From positions 39,774,913 through 39,838,912 of the forward strand of contig CM055816.1 in assembly GCA_029582265.1 (NCBI GenBank): DNA of 64,000 nucleotides, given 5' to 3'. Below the pieces are notes generated by a model, which was given only the letters and a program-made list of their open reading frames with translations, searched no databases and had not been told where the DNA came from. This DNA is from Zoroaster sp. YZ-2022 (taxonomy: Eukaryota > Echinodermata > Asteroidea > Forcipulatida > Zoroasteridae). The position numbers and the translations under genes are program-made. How positions within the stretch are numbered: the stretch's first letter is position 1; each line of letters starts with the position of its first letter. This document shows positions 33,884 through 46,086 of this stretch, piece by piece.

Positions 33884-35465
33884 GGTGTTCGAGTGTGCAT
33901 CATTATAAGTGATTAAAAGACAAGAGTTACTTCAGGAGATACGAGTTTTCATAATATATAATTAAAATAACATATAATGTGCTATACTGAATACATTAAC
34001 TTCCGGTTCAGTCATCCCATATAATTTTAAATTCTTCCAACCGTAAGTTCCGGTTCAGTCATGTGACGTCATTCAAACTTTACAAAATTTGTCCTCATAA
34101 TATGGGTGTCAATTGTGCCAAATTTGGTAAAATTCTGTCTAATGTTTTCTCAAGATAGCAAAAAGTGACTTTTTAAAAACCTGCTGCTAGAGGGCGCTGT
34201 TAAGAGCGATGACGTCACCAAATATATTTTTGAAAAGAGCAGATCCACTTAACATATACTCAGAATTATTTTTTGAATACGCTTTCAGATTTGCGTCAAT
34301 TTATAAAGAGATTTTTAAACTTGAACTTCCAGTTTGGACCGGAAGTAAGGGTCAATAGGGTCATGTCTGTGTATCAAAATGTCGAGTCATCCATGTTCTG
34401 TATGATTATGAAGGAATCAAGAAAATATCTATCGTGGTTCATGATATATAAATTATATTCTTCTAATTATAATTAAGTACGTAATAATTCATTAGATGAC
34501 CTCACAATGACGTCACAGCGTTACCTGACTATATGTTAAGGTCTAACTATGTGTTAAGTTTAAGGTTATTTGAACTCCGCAACTATGTTTTGGCTGTACA
34601 AATACATATACAGAATTGTGACTCATAATATTTCTTAACTTAAACTTCCGGTTTCGACTGGAAGGAGAGGTCAGATTAGGGTCATGTCTGTGAACGAATA
34701 TAACATAGTTCAAGGTCTTTCAGATAATGCAAAGATTGTGAAAATATCTTCTGTGGTTCATGAGATATGATTTTATGAAATATTCAACTTCCGGTTTCGA
34801 CCGGAAGGAGAGGTCAGATTGGGGTCATGTCTGTGAACGAAATGTCACATAATTCAAGACCTTTAAGATGTTTTGTGGTTCATGAGATATGATTTTTTGA
34901 AATATTAAACTTTGATTAAATTTTTGCTAGGTTAATGCCTGACTAGGAGATGGTGACCTGCGAATTGACAGCCTACGGGGCCCGGGCCCATAAAGTGTGG
35001 GTGAACGGCACGCCTAGTCAGGTGGTAGGGATCTGGTAGGGTAGTTTATAGGTTTCCTGGACACCATGACCACCAGTCACATGATAACCAAGTTTTGACG
35101 TTGTTGTTACTTATGATCCATTTTTTATTTTTGTCTTATTGCAACTTATTTGCTATGGACCACTCTTCATCTTTATTGATGTTTTCACCAGGTCCCTGAA
35201 TTCAAGTTTAAAAACAAATGTAATTCGATATCTGATGACCTCACCATGACGTCACAACCTAGAATACAATTACATGTTAAGGTCTAAGTATGTGTTAAGT
35301 TTTAAGGTACTGTGTGGGTTGGACATGTCTCACTAAGAAGGAGAAGAAAAAGTAAAAAAAACAAAAAAAACGAACAATATCAAGAGGTGTTCGCGCTGTC
35401 GCTCGAACACCTAAAAAAAACCCAGAACAATATCAAGAGGTGTTCGCGCTGTCGCTCGAACACCT
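33884..35465 (+). mobile_element. 1.6-kb GGTGTTCG-ended element, modular
   Basis: The left end is GGTGTTCGAGTG and the right end is ...CTCGAACACC followed by TA. Modules in order are: a left segment with GACGTCACC; two to three diverged ACTTCCGG units (34320, 34645, 34790); TGATGACCTCACCATGACGTCAC (35233); TTAAGGTCTAA(C/G)TATGTGTTAAG; a purine-rich GAGAAGAAAAAG stretch; and two terminal hairpins. There is no protein-coding frame. The left side lacks the TA seen in other copies, so its boundary is less certain. Confidence 0.65.
35385..35465 (+). repeat. Duplicated terminal hairpins
   Basis: AGGTGTTCG-CGCTGTCGCT-CGAACACCT occurs at 35385-35412 and again at 35438-35465. Each has a 9-bp perfect stem and each is preceded by GAACAATATCAAG, so a 53-base terminal segment is duplicated. 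Confidence 0.9.
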
Positions 35466-35469
35466 AAAA

Positions 35470-36680
35470 ATTATCACTTTAGATTACGGTTGGAGACTAA
35501 TTGGCGTAGAACAAGGACCTCCATTTGTTCTCCTCTATTGTCCCTTTTGTTCACTGTACGTAGGTGTACGCGTGAAATTGATGTTGGACCATTGATGTTG
35601 GACAACCCAGGACATAACTGACAATAGAGAAACTATTGTTTCCTTTTGTTAAACGAATAATTATGTACTGGCAACATGAAGAATTGAAAATGAATTAAAA
35701 ATACCTACAAAATCAATGAGCATTCCCGTTATATGGATTTGTTTCACGCAAAATGTCAACCTAAGAACACAGGAAAAATCGAGAGTTTGTGTGTGTTGGT
35801 CTGTGTGAGAACCGTCCGTTCTGTGTGGGAAATTTTCGTTAGATAAAAATCTAAGGAATTTGGGCCATACCATTGTTCAGTACAGGGGTGGTTATTCGTC
35901 GTGTGCTCTCACAGAGAAATAGTACTACACAATACTGGTTACACTTTTGATTTGCCAAACTCGTTTTATTTACAAATCATAATTGTTTATCTCATATAAC
36001 AGTAAATCATGGTAAATTATTTTTAATGTTTGGAGCATGGAGATCGGAGGGTAGTGTCTTTGAGTTGGCAAAAGTTTTCACTAATTACGATTACACAGTA
36101 TATGAAGCGATTTAAAATCGAACATTATTTTATCACTATATAAAATGGCACAAGCAGACAAGAACGATGCTGTCTGTGTCATGTGTTCATATTACCACTT
36201 TTCCAATCAATGTAGTACAATTTCAGATGCTCAATTAAGACTATATTTTTGTTGTTAAAAATGAAAAAGTGTGGCCAGGCGGAATGATAGAACAACTCAC
36301 TGAACAACCATTGTATACACCCGTATATCCCCTCCATTCATGCTTTAATCCCCCTAAAACAAAATGCTCTGACCCACACTGTGGACCACACACGGCATAC
36401 CAAGGTTGATTTTTGACCGATCTTGAAACATGGTTGAGACATTTCTTCGATATTTTCTATCCCAAATATACCACAAAAGAACAGTATTTTAACATGCTTG
36501 AAATATGTAGAATATTATCTTTACAACTATGTTGATAATTGGTCATATAAATGAAATCTTACCATGAAAACTTGGCTTCGAATCGGAGATGGTCTCAGTT
36601 GTGTCGTCTTGAAAATACAAATTTGGCGGGGTTTGTGTAGTAAAGAATATACTCCTTGAAACAGACTCTCCGATTGGAAT
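35470..36680. other. No gene recognised
   Basis: AT-rich sequence without repeats I can classify; the short frames show no domains. Confidence 0.4.
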
Positions 36681-37165
36681 GCAAGTTTGACACAACCAAA
36701 GTTTATCCAATCAAAACAATTGTTAGATCATGATAAGGAGGAGGAAATGAGCTGTCACATTCCGGAAAGAACTTTTTTATAGACCGTATAGTTCGTGAGT
36801 TACAATAAACAACATGTCAAACGCAAGGCAAAATTTCGACAAAAAACAGCCGTTACACACAAAAATACACCAAATTCAAAATTTTCAACCGGATTTTGAC
36901 ACAACCAAACTTCCACCCCTATATTTTTAACAAATATGAATAGTTAGCTGAAAGATTGAACTTTGTCATCCCGGAAAGAACTTTTTGAAAGATCAAGCCG
37001 TTTTGGAGTTATGGCCTCAAATGTGTAAAAAACACCCCCTTTTTGGCGACTTTTCAAGGATTTTAGCTCTGTTTACAGCCCGTGCGCTTAACTTGACACA
37101 ACAAATTCATATGATTTTTCCACCACATCAAATGATGATGAATCTCCTTTCATAGCAAATGGTTA
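36680..37165. repeat. Diverged tandem GACACAACC repeats
   Basis: GTTTGACACAACCAAA with a following CATTCCGGAAAGAACTTTTT (36685-36780), TTTTGACACAACCAAAC with CATCCCGGAAAGAACTTTTT (36893-36990) and CTTGACACAAC (37090) mark two to three diverged copies about 205 bases apart. They lead into the tRNA-like sequence at 37170. Confidence 0.55.
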
Positions 37166-37167
37166 GG

Positions 37168-37243
37168 TGAAGTGGTGGTCTAATGGATTAGACGCTTGAT
37201 ATCCGTACAGGCGATTCCGGTTCGAATCCCGCCTGCGTTTTTT
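37168..37243 (+). tRNA. tRNA-like sequence, probably a pseudogene or SINE head
   Basis: TGGTCTAATGGATTAGAC fits an A box and D arm, and GGTTCGAATCC is a perfect B box; TTTTTT follows as a Pol III terminator. The anticodon stem is imperfect (one mismatch, loop TATCCGT) and the acceptor and T stems pair poorly, so I do not assign an amino acid. Its position after the GACACAACC repeats suggests a Pol III-derived repeat. Confidence 0.35.
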
Positions 37244-37815
37244 CTTTTATTGTGTAGCAATACATTTCAAACCCTTTATTTAAGTAGGTTTAATTTAACC
37301 TGTATAATACAACATGGTCCAGATGGCGCAGCACGTTGGCCGGACCACTGGAAATGTCAATTACGGGGCTTCCCGAGCTGGGATGCACCGGTTCGAAGGC
37401 CTAAAACAGACCTAATTCGACATGGCAGCAACGGTTTGGGGGCCGCCATGTCTCTCCCCTATTCGATAGTTGGTTACAGTGCGGGAAAGTAAAGGAGAGA
37501 CCGGGGGTTTGTCCGATTCCCCAGAAGGGTGCTAAGGTGGTTATCACGCTGGGTTCGCCTAGAAGATTCAACGCTCCCCAATGCCTGGTCATTACCTCTG
37601 ATTAACTTTCTGCAGAAATTAGTTTTGAAAAAAAAAAATATAATAATTAATTTGTATTACTATTATTTTATTTTAAAATTGACTCACTCACAAACCATGT
37701 CACTTAACGTTTTGTCCCTTATTAACATACAGCTGTTTTATTGCATTCGCCCACAAATACTGACAAACTATTACACAGCTTACCTCTTGTTATTTTGATG
37801 AAATATATATATATA
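37244..37815. other. No gene recognised
   Basis: A moderately GC-rich stretch (37310-37590) with short frames on both strands and no domain, then AT-rich sequence up to the Tc1 element. Confidence 0.4.
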
Positions 37816-39385
37816 CACTACTCAAAAAAAATAAAGGAACATGTTGATATCATGATCTTTATTGAACGTTATCCCTTAAAGAGGTGCCAGGGTTGTGTCA
37901 AACTCATTGCAAGTAAAGTCAATTGTGTTTTAAACATTACTGATTTGAGTGAGGTGCAATTATGCATGTCCTCTAACAGCTGGACCTGAGAGTGTCCACA
38001 TACCAAAGATGGTGCTGATCTTGCTGGTTTGCCTCTGAGGGTCTATACTCAGTTTAAGATGTTGAAGAGTCAAACAGTCAGTGGCTAGTAACTGGTACGG
38101 CCTCCACGGGCTTGTGTGCATTCTTGACAGCGACGAGGCATCCTCTGAATCAGCTGCCGTAGAGAGTCCCGAGGAATGTTATTCCACTCTTCAATCAAGG
38201 CAGCTGTCAGTGTTTGTACAGTATCTGGAGCATGCTGTCGACCTGCAACTCGTCTGCCAAGCATGTCCCATGCATGCTCTATTGGGGGTAAGGTCGATTC
38301 CCTCTTCCTGGAGGAAGTCCATGGCTACACGTGCAATGTGCGGACGAGCATTATCTTGTACCAGTATAAAATTTTCCCCAATGTCACGAGCAAATGGCAC
38401 CACTACGGGTCTCAGTATCTCATCTCTATACCTCACACCTGTCAGAGCACCACCAGCTATCACAACAAGGTCCGTACGACCGTCCAAACAGATCCCCGCC
38501 CAGACCATAACGGATCCTCCACCGTATAGTGATCAATTTCAACGATGTTGCAGTCCGCGTATCTTTCTTCTGGGCGTCTCCACACTCTCACACGTCTGTC
38601 ATTAGTTGAAACTGAGAATCTGCTCTCATTTGTGAAGAGCACTGGGGCCCAATTGTCCATCTGCCAATTTTGGTGATCTCGGGCAAACTCCAACCGGGCT
38701 CTGCGGTGCCTTGGGGTCAAAATGGGGCCTGTGGCGGGTCTTCGAGCATGCATATCATCTTCATGAAGGCGATTTCTAACAGTTTGGTTAGTTAAGCGTA
38801 TACCAGTTCCTCTGTGGAAGTCCGTTGACAGGGATCTAGCGGTGCTCTGTCTGTTCCGTCGGGCAAGAATCCTCAGATACCGGTCTTGACGAGGGGTTGT
38901 CATTCGTCTGCGGCCCTGGCCTGGTCTTCTGGTATACAGGCCATCTTCCTGGTAGCGTCTCCACAGACGGTTGATGACACTTGGGGACACATCCACACGA
39001 TTAGCTACCTCACGCTGTGGGTGGCCTTCTTCAAGAAGCTGGACAGCTCTGGCAACCTCAACTTCTGTTAAATGACGGCGAACACCACCACAGAGGGCCA
39101 GAAGACCAAAGGGTAACACAAGAATTGGAAAAAAACATCATGGTATTGCAGCAATTGCTAAAGGCTTGTGATAACACTAGTGCACAAAATCAGCGCATTA
39201 TAGGGACATTTGGATACCCATGTACTTGAAGACACGCATGATTTCACTTTTGACTGGTCAGTATTGTTTGAGTATCAATAGACTACACCTGCAATAGGTT
39301 TGACACAACCTTGATACCTCTTGAAGCGGTAACATCCGACAAAGGCTGTTACATAATCATGTTCCTTTAATTTTTTTGAGTAGTG
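37816..39385 (-). mobile_element. Tc1-like transposon, copy 1
   Basis: The terminal inverted repeat CACTACTCAAAAAAAATAAA (allowing for a one-base A-run difference) faces its reverse complement at the right end, and both sides border TA (37814-37815 and 39386-39387). It is the same element as 42985-44584 in opposite orientation, 30 bases shorter. High identity over the full length shows recent activity of the family. Confidence 0.95.
38090..39119 (-). pseudogene. Tc1 transposase (DD34E type), frameshifted
   Basis: Read on the minus strand: a bipartite helix-turn-helix region (VEVARAVQLLEEGHPQREVA, VINRLWRRYQEDGLYTRRPG) and a DDE_3-like catalytic part. The first catalytic position reads LFTNESRF with Asn at 38628-38630 where Tc1 proteins have Asp. 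A 2-base insertion near 38528 shifts the frame. In the second half, VQDNARPHIA keeps the second Asp, but a 30-base deletion after EEGID removes RMRWPARSPD, and an extra C shifts the frame before the glutamate (LTPIE). The enzyme is inactive. Confidence 0.9.
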
Positions 39386-42300
39386 TATTTTAAAACCTTA
39401 CTCATTGTGCTTTTGATGATTTTGTTAATGGAAAAACATGTCGTGCTTTATTATCTACTGCCACTGAATAGATTGGGAGACGGGGGACTTCTCGAAATTA
39501 TAATCACTGACACTTAGTGAGATGTGGGAACTTACTACTTTTAGGAAAAAATACAAGGCTTATTCCTGATTTTGAAGACCAAAAAGGCTTACTCCGTGTG
39601 ATTTTGAAGACGTGGGTTTTAAGAAGTATTTTAAACTACAAGGCTAAACACATTTTGATTTTGACTTTAGGGATAACTTAAAAGGATACCCTCCTTGTGA
39701 TATTGACGAGAGAGGGAGGAAAAACTAAAAGACTTACCCCTTGTATTATATTTTTGTTTTCATCAAAATCACAAAAATATATCATGACAAGGCTTGTTTG
39801 GGGAAAACCAAGTAAATTTGTCTGGTCATATTAGAGTTATGTCGGTAAATGTACTAGGAAAATATTTTTGCGCCCACCAACTCTGACATCAGTCGGCAAA
39901 TTGGGTTAGGATTAGGGTCAGGGTTAGAGTTAGGGTTAGGGTTAGGGTTAGGATTCTTCGGGTTAGGGTTAGGGTTAGGGTTGTTCGGGGTAGGGTTAGG
40001 GTTAGGGTTAGTGTTAGGGTTAGGGTTAGGGTTTGACTTTAGGGATAAACTAAAAGGATACCTCCTTGTGAATGTTTGTGAACCTCCTTGTGAATCCTTG
40101 AAAATGTTTGTGGAAAAACCAAGTAAATTTGTCTGGTCATGTTAGAGTTGTGTCGGCAAATTTACTAGCAAAATATTTTTGCGCCCACCAACTCTGATAT
40201 CAGTCGGCAAATTGGGTTAGGGTTAGGTTTAGGGTTAGGGTTAGGATTAGGTTTAGGGTTAGGGTTAGGGTTAGGGTTAGGGTTAGGCTTAGGGTTGGGT
40301 TAGGGGTTAGGGTTAGGCTTTGGGTTAGGGTTAGGCTTAGGCTTTGGGTTAGGGTTAGGGTTCGAGTTCGAGTTCGAGTTAGGGTTAGGGTTGGGGGTTA
40401 GGGTTAGGGTCATGGTTAGGGTTAGGGTTAGGGTTAGGGTTAAAGTTAGGGGTTAGTGTTAAAGTTAAGGGTTAGGGTTAGGGTTCGGGTTAGGGTTAGA
40501 TTTAGGGTTGTTAGGGTTGAGGTTAGGGTTAAGTTAAGGGTTAGGGTTAGCGTTAGGGTTAGGGTTAGGGTTTGACTTTAGAGATAAACTAAAAGGATAC
40601 CTCCTTGTGATATGGACGAGAGAGTGAGCAAAAATTAAAAGACTTGCCCCTTGTTTATGTATATTTTTGTTTTTATCAAAATCACAAGGGGTAAGCCTTG
40701 TATTTATATATTTTTGTTTTCATTCAAAGTGACAAAAATACATCATTACAAGGCTTACCCCTTGTGTTTTTGATAAAAATAAAACTATATAAATACAAGG
40801 CTTACCCCTTGTGATTTTGATGAAAATGTTTGTGGAAAAACCAAGTAAATTTGTCTGGTCATATTAGAGTTAGGTCGGTAAATTTACTACCAAAATATTT
40901 TTGCGTTCACCAACTCTGATATCAGTCGGCAAGTTGTGTTAGGTTTAGGGTTAGGGTTATGGATAAGGTTGTTCGGGTTAGGGTTAGGGATAGGGTTAGG
41001 GTTTGGGTTAGGGTTAGGGCAAGGTTAGGGTTCGGGTTAGGGTTAGGCTTAGGGTTAAGGTTAGGGTTTGACTTTAGGGATAAACTAACAGGACAACTCC
41101 TTGTGATATTATCGAGAGAGCGAGAAAAAACTAAAAGACTTGCATTGATATATTTTTGTTTTCATCAAAATCACAAAAATATATCATTATAACGTTTACC
41201 CCTTGTGATTTTGATGAAAACAAAAATATATAAATACAAGGCTTATCCCTTGTGATTTTGATGAAAATGTTTGGGGAAAAACATTCTTGTCATATTAGAG
41301 TTGTGTCGGCAAATTTACTGGCAAAATATTTTTGCGCCCACCAACTCTGATATCAGTCGGCAAATTGGGTTAGGGTTAGGCTTAGGGTTAGGGTTAGGGT
41401 TAGGTTTAGGGTTAGGGTTAGGGTTAAAGTGAGGGGTTAGGGTTAGGGTTAGGTTTAGGGTTAAGGTTAGGGTTAGGGTTATAGTTAGGGTTAGGGTTCG
41501 AGTTAGGGTTATAGTTAGGGTTAGGGTTGGGGTTAGGGTTAGGGTCATGGTTAGGGTTAGGGTTAGGGTTAGGGTTTGACTTTAGGGATAAACTAAAAGG
41601 ATACCTCCTTGTGATATTGACGAGAGAGCGAGAAAAAACTAAAAGACGTGCTCCTTGGTTATATATATTTTTGTTTTTGTCTAAATTTACAAGTGGTAAG
41701 CCTTGTATTGTTTTTGTTTTCATCAAAATCACACAAATATATCATTACAAGGCTTACCCCTTGTGATTTTGATGAAACTCTGATATCAGTCGGCAAATTG
41801 GGTTAGGGTTAGGGTTAGTGTTAGTGTTAGGGTTGGGGTTATGGTTAGGGTTGGGGTTATGGTTATGTTTAGGGTTAGGGTTAATGTTAATGTTAGGGTT
41901 AGGGTTGGGGTTGGGGTTAGGGTTAGGGTTAGGGTTAGGGTTGGGGTTAGGGTTAGGGTTAGAGTTAAAGTGAGGGGTTAGGGTTAGGGTTAGGTTTAGG
42001 GTTAGGGTTAGGGTTGTTTGGGTTAGGCTTAGGGTTGGGTTAGGGGTTAGGGTTAGGCTTTGGGTTAGGGTTAGGGTTCGAGTTAGGGTTATAGTTAGGG
42101 TTATGGTTCGGGTTAGGGTTAGGGTCATGGTTAGGGTTAGGGTTAGGGTTTTAGGGTTAGCTTTAGGGTCATGGTTAGGGTTTGACTTTAGGGATAAACT
42201 ACATTTATAAGGATACCTCCTTGTGATATTGATGAGAGAGGGCGAAAAAACTAAAAGACTTGCCCCTTGTGTATATTTATTTTTGTATTTATCAAAATCA

Positions 42301-42984
42301 CAAGGGGTAAACCTTGTATTTAAATATTTTTGTTTTCATCAAAGTGACAAAAATACATTATTACAAGGTTTACCCCTTGTGTTTTTGATAAAAATAAAAC
42401 TATAAATACAAGGCTTACCCCTTGTGATTTTGATGAAAATGTTTGTGGAAAAACCAAGTAAATTTGTCTGGTCATATTAGAGATGTCGGTAAATTTACTA
42501 GCAAAATATTTTTGCGTTCACCAACTCTGATATCAGTCGGCAAGTTGTGTTAGGTTTAGGGTTAGGGTTATGGATAAGGTTAGGGTTAAAGTTAAGGGTT
42601 AGGGTTAGGGTTAGGCTTAGGCTTAGGCTTAAGGTTAAAGTTAAAGTTAAAGTTAGGGGTTAAGGTTAGGGTTAGGGTTAAAGTTAGGGGTTAGGGTTAG
42701 GGTTAGGGTTGTTCGGGTTAGGGATAGGGTTAGGGGTTAGGGTTTGGGTTAGGGTTAGGGCAAGGTAAGGGTTCGGGTTAGGGTTAGGCTTAGGGTTAGG
42801 GTTAGGGTTTGACTTTAGGGATAAACTAAAAGGACAACTCCTTGTGATATTATCGAGAGAGCGAGAAAAAACTAAAAGACTTGCCCCTTGCATTGATATA
42901 TTTTTGTTTTCATCAAAATCACAAAAATATATCATTATAACGCTTACCCCTTGTGATTTTGATGAAAACAAAAATATATAAATA
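39386..42984. repeat. Composite subtelomere-like array, part 1
   Basis: Tracts of degenerate TTAGGG (39900-40040, 40205-40570, 40930-41065, 41365-41570, 41795-42185, 42545-42810) alternate with a conserved spacer of about 180-360 bases. The spacer runs GACTTTAGGGATAAACTA, CTCCTTGTGATATT, GAGAGAGCGAGAAAAAAC, inverted pairs around AAGGCTTACCCCTTGTGATTTTGATGAAA, then GTCGGCAAATTTACTAGCAA and CTGATATCAGTCGGCAAATT. Long frames of Leu-Thr or Asn-Pro dipeptides across the tracts are repeat translations. Confidence 0.92.
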
Positions 42985-44584
42985 CACTACTCAAAAAAAT
43001 TAAAGGAACATGATTATGTAACAGCCTTTGTCGGATGTTACCGCTTCAAGAGGTATCAAGGTTGTGTCAAACCTATTGCAGGTGTAGTCTATTGATACTC
43101 AAACAATACTGACCAGTCAAAAGTGAAATCATGCGTGTCTTCAAAGACTGAGGTACATGGGTGTCCAAATGTCCCTATAATGCGCTGATTTTGTGCACTA
43201 GTGTTATCACAAGCCTTTAGCAATTGCTGCAATACCATGATGTTTTTTCCAATTCTTGTGTTACCCTTTGGTCTTCTGGCCCTCTGTGGTGGTGTTCGCC
43301 GTCATTTAACAGAAGTTGAGGTTGCCAGAGCTGTCCAGCTTCTTGAAGAAGGCCACCCACAGCGTGAGGTAGCTAATCGTGGATGTGTCCCTGCGTCATC
43401 AACCGTCTGTGGAGACGCTACCAGGAAGATGGCCTGTATACCAGAAGACCAGGCCAGGGCCGGAGACGAATGACAACCCCTCGTCAAGACCGGTATCTGA
43501 GGATTCTTGCCCGACGGAACAGAAAGAGCACCGCTAGATCCTTGTCAACGGACTTCCACAGAGGAACTGGTATACGCTTAACTAACCAAACTGTTAGAAA
43601 TCACCTTCATGAAGATGATATGCATGCTCGAAGACCCGCCACAGGCCCCATTTTGACCCCAAGGCACCGCAGAGCCCGGTTGGAGTTTGCCCGAGATCAC
43701 CAAAATTGGCACATGGACAATTTGGCCCCAGTGCTCTTCACAAATGAGAGCAGATTCTCAGTTTCAACTAATGACAGACGTGTGAGAGTGTGGAGACTCC
43801 CATAAGAAAGATACGCGGACTGCAACATCGTTGAAATTGATCACTACGGTGGAGGATCCGTTATGGTCTGGGCGGGGATCTGTTTAGACGGTCGTACGGA
43901 CCTTGTTGTGATAGCTGGTGGTGCTCTGACAGGTGTGAGGTATAGAGATGAGATACTGAGACCCGTAGTGGTGCCATTTGCTCGTGACATTGGGGAAAAT
44001 TTTATACTGGTACAAGATAATGCTCGTCCGCACATTGCACGTGTAGCCATGGACTTCCTCCAGGAAGAGGGAATCGACAGAATGCGCTGGCCGGCACGTT
44101 CTCCTGACCTTACCCCAATAGAGCATGCATGGGACATGCTTGGCAGACGAGTTGCAGGTCGACAGCATGCTCCAGATACTGTACAAACACTGACAGCTGC
44201 CTTGATTGAAGAGTGGAATAACATTCCTCAGGACTCTCTACGGCAGCTGATTCAGAGTATGCCTCGTAGCTGTCAAGAATGCACACAAGCCCGTGGAGGC
44301 CATACCAGTTACTAGCTACTGACTGTTTGACTCTTAAACATCTTAAACTGAGTATAGACCCTCAGAGGCAAACCAGCAAGATCAGCACCATCTTTGGTAT
44401 GTGGACACTCTCAGGTCCAGCTGTTAGAGGACATGCATAATTGCACCTCACTCAAATCAGTAATGTTTAAAAAACAATTGACTTTACTTGCAATGAGTTT
44501 GACACAACCCTGGCACCTCTTTAAGGGATAACGTTCAATAAAGATCATGATATCAACATGTTCCTTTAATTTTTTTGAGTAGTG
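42985..44584 (+). mobile_element. Tc1-like transposon, copy 2
   Basis: Full length, 1600 bases, with the same ends as copy 1. TA precedes the left end (42983-42984), but the right end is followed by AAAATGTTTGGGG. Comparison with an unoccupied array unit (41221-41290) shows that about 26 bases, CAAGGCTTATCCC through GATG, are missing to the right of the insertion. Confidence 0.95.
43231..44315 (+). pseudogene. Tc1 transposase (DD34E type), nearly intact
   Basis: The N-terminal helix-turn-helix is split by small deletions near 43378-43400 (frames 43201-43473 and 43383-43805). A TAA at about 43801 follows VRVWRLP where copy 1 has a Glu-Glu codon pair. The frame then continues as DHYGGGSVMVWAGICLDG, VQDNARPHIA and SPDLTPIEHAW to 44315. 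Asp (QDN) and Glu (PIEH) are separated by 34 residues, defining DD34E. The first catalytic Asp is Asn here too (43743-43745). The enzyme would cut and paste the element at TA sites, but this copy cannot. Confidence 0.92.
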
Positions 44585-45041
44585 AAAATGTTTGGGGAAA
44601 AACATTCTTGTCATGTTAGAGTTGTGTCGGCAAATTTACTAGCAAAATATTTTTGCGCCCACTAACTCTGATATCAGTCGGCAAATTGGGTTAGGGTTAG
44701 GTTTAGGGTTAGGGTTAGGGTTAAAGTGAGGGGTTAGGGTTAGGGTTAGGTTTAGGGTTAGGGTTAGGTTTAGGGTTAGGGTTAGGATTAGGGTTAGGGT
44801 TAGGCTTAGGGTTGGGTTAGGGGTTAAGGTTAGGCTTTGGGTTAGGGTTAGCGTTAGGGTTAGGGTTAGGGTTCGAGTTAGGGTTAGGGTTGGGGTTAGG
44901 ATTAGGGTCATGGTTAGGGTTAGGGTTAGGGTTAGGTTTAGGGTTAGGGTTTGACTTTAGGGGTAAACTAAAAGGATAACTCCATGTGATATTGACTAGA
45001 GAGCGAGAAAAAACTAAAAGACGTGCTCCTTGGTTATATAT
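44585..45041. repeat. Composite subtelomere-like array, part 2
   Basis: Resumes with the end of the spacer, a TTAGGG-like tract (44690-44955) and the start of the next spacer (GACTTTAGGGGTAAACTA ... CTCCTTGGTTATATAT), where a transposon interrupts it. Confidence 0.9.
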
Positions 45042-46086
45042 GTGACCCGCTCTGTCGAAATGAGACTTGTCCCCCAACGGAGGTTTCCGTGTAATTCGAC
45101 TCTGAACTTGTGCTCGCCAAAAAAAAAATTCGAAAAACATTGCATATCGATTTCTAGGTTTTTATATTTTTAGTTTGATAAAATCTCGATCAATCTTATG
45201 GTGGTCTTACCTTTTCATAAAAATATTAATAAATCCATAAAAAAGGACGATTTCTGGACAATGTCTGTATCATGTTTGTCTTTCATGTGGCCTCCGTTAA
45301 ATCCAAACAGGTCAAAATATCCTTGTTTTCGAGACAGCAACACGAGTATTTCCGTTAACGTTAAACGTACGTGTTTGGTATCAAAAGAAAGGTCATGACC
45401 TCAACTGCGCACGGTTGTGGCAATGACTAAGCAGTATGGAGCTCTAATAGTAGTTTTAAGCCGCAAAATAAATAGTTAGTCAACAGGCCGAATCATCGGC
45501 AAGGTAAGAAGAAATACAGCTCTTTGATTGGACAACAGTAAGCAACCAGTTGTCTGAGCATACGCAGTTTACCAGAAAATGAATGACGTCACCTTAATGA
45601 CGTACGATCTTCGGCCAACTCTAGGCCCAGCTTAGCCGGTTATACAGACCAGAGTCTCAGGCCTGGGCCCCGCCGCCCGTAAAGCTGGCTATCTGCATAC
45701 ACCTAGCCTATACCTAGTGCATGCACTGTGTACGCCGCGACTCCACACACAGCAGGCGGAATGAATACGCGGGCCGGTGTGTACAGCCGGCGTTTGGTAC
45801 AAGGGCTGATTAATTATTCATGAGTTGTACATCGAACGATAGCTCGCGCGCTTGCTCTGTGTGTGGGACCAAGTTTAATGTTGATTTTCTCCGAAGCGCG
45901 AAATTCAAAAACGAAACAGCCCGCCAAGTGATGGTTGTCTTCATCGCTCGATAATTCCGGAATGGAATAAGCTACGGAAATAACATTTGTATCATTGGAA
46001 AGCCCGTGAGTTACTTGTTAACCTAGCATACATATCTATGAATGTCAGATCTGGGGGACAAGTCTCATTTCGACGGAGCGGGTCAC
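45042..46086. mobile_element. 1.05-kb element with 30-bp inverted ends, unclassified
   Basis: The ends GTGACCCGCTCTGTCGAAAT and ATTTCGACGGAGCGGGTCAC begin inverted repeats of about 35 bases with one mismatch. The unoccupied site GGTTATATATATTTTTG is preserved in the array at 41654-41670, so the insertion duplicated about 4 bases (ATAT). There is no transposase. Interior features include TGACGTCA-like motifs and a GC-rich stretch at 45640-45860. The superfamily is undetermined. Confidence 0.85.

Noticed and set aside
34915..35030. CCTGACTAGG and CCTAGTCAGG about 90 bases apart, considered as a small transposon.
   Set aside because: Only 10 bases pair, there is no target duplication, and the segment lies inside a larger element; kept as a chance or local inverted repeat.
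41315..42971. Long open frames coding Thr-Leu-Thr-Leu or Asn-Pro-Asn-Pro peptides on the minus strand.
   Set aside because: They are translations of CCCTAA-type repeats, which lack stops in these frames; no start context or domain supports a gene.
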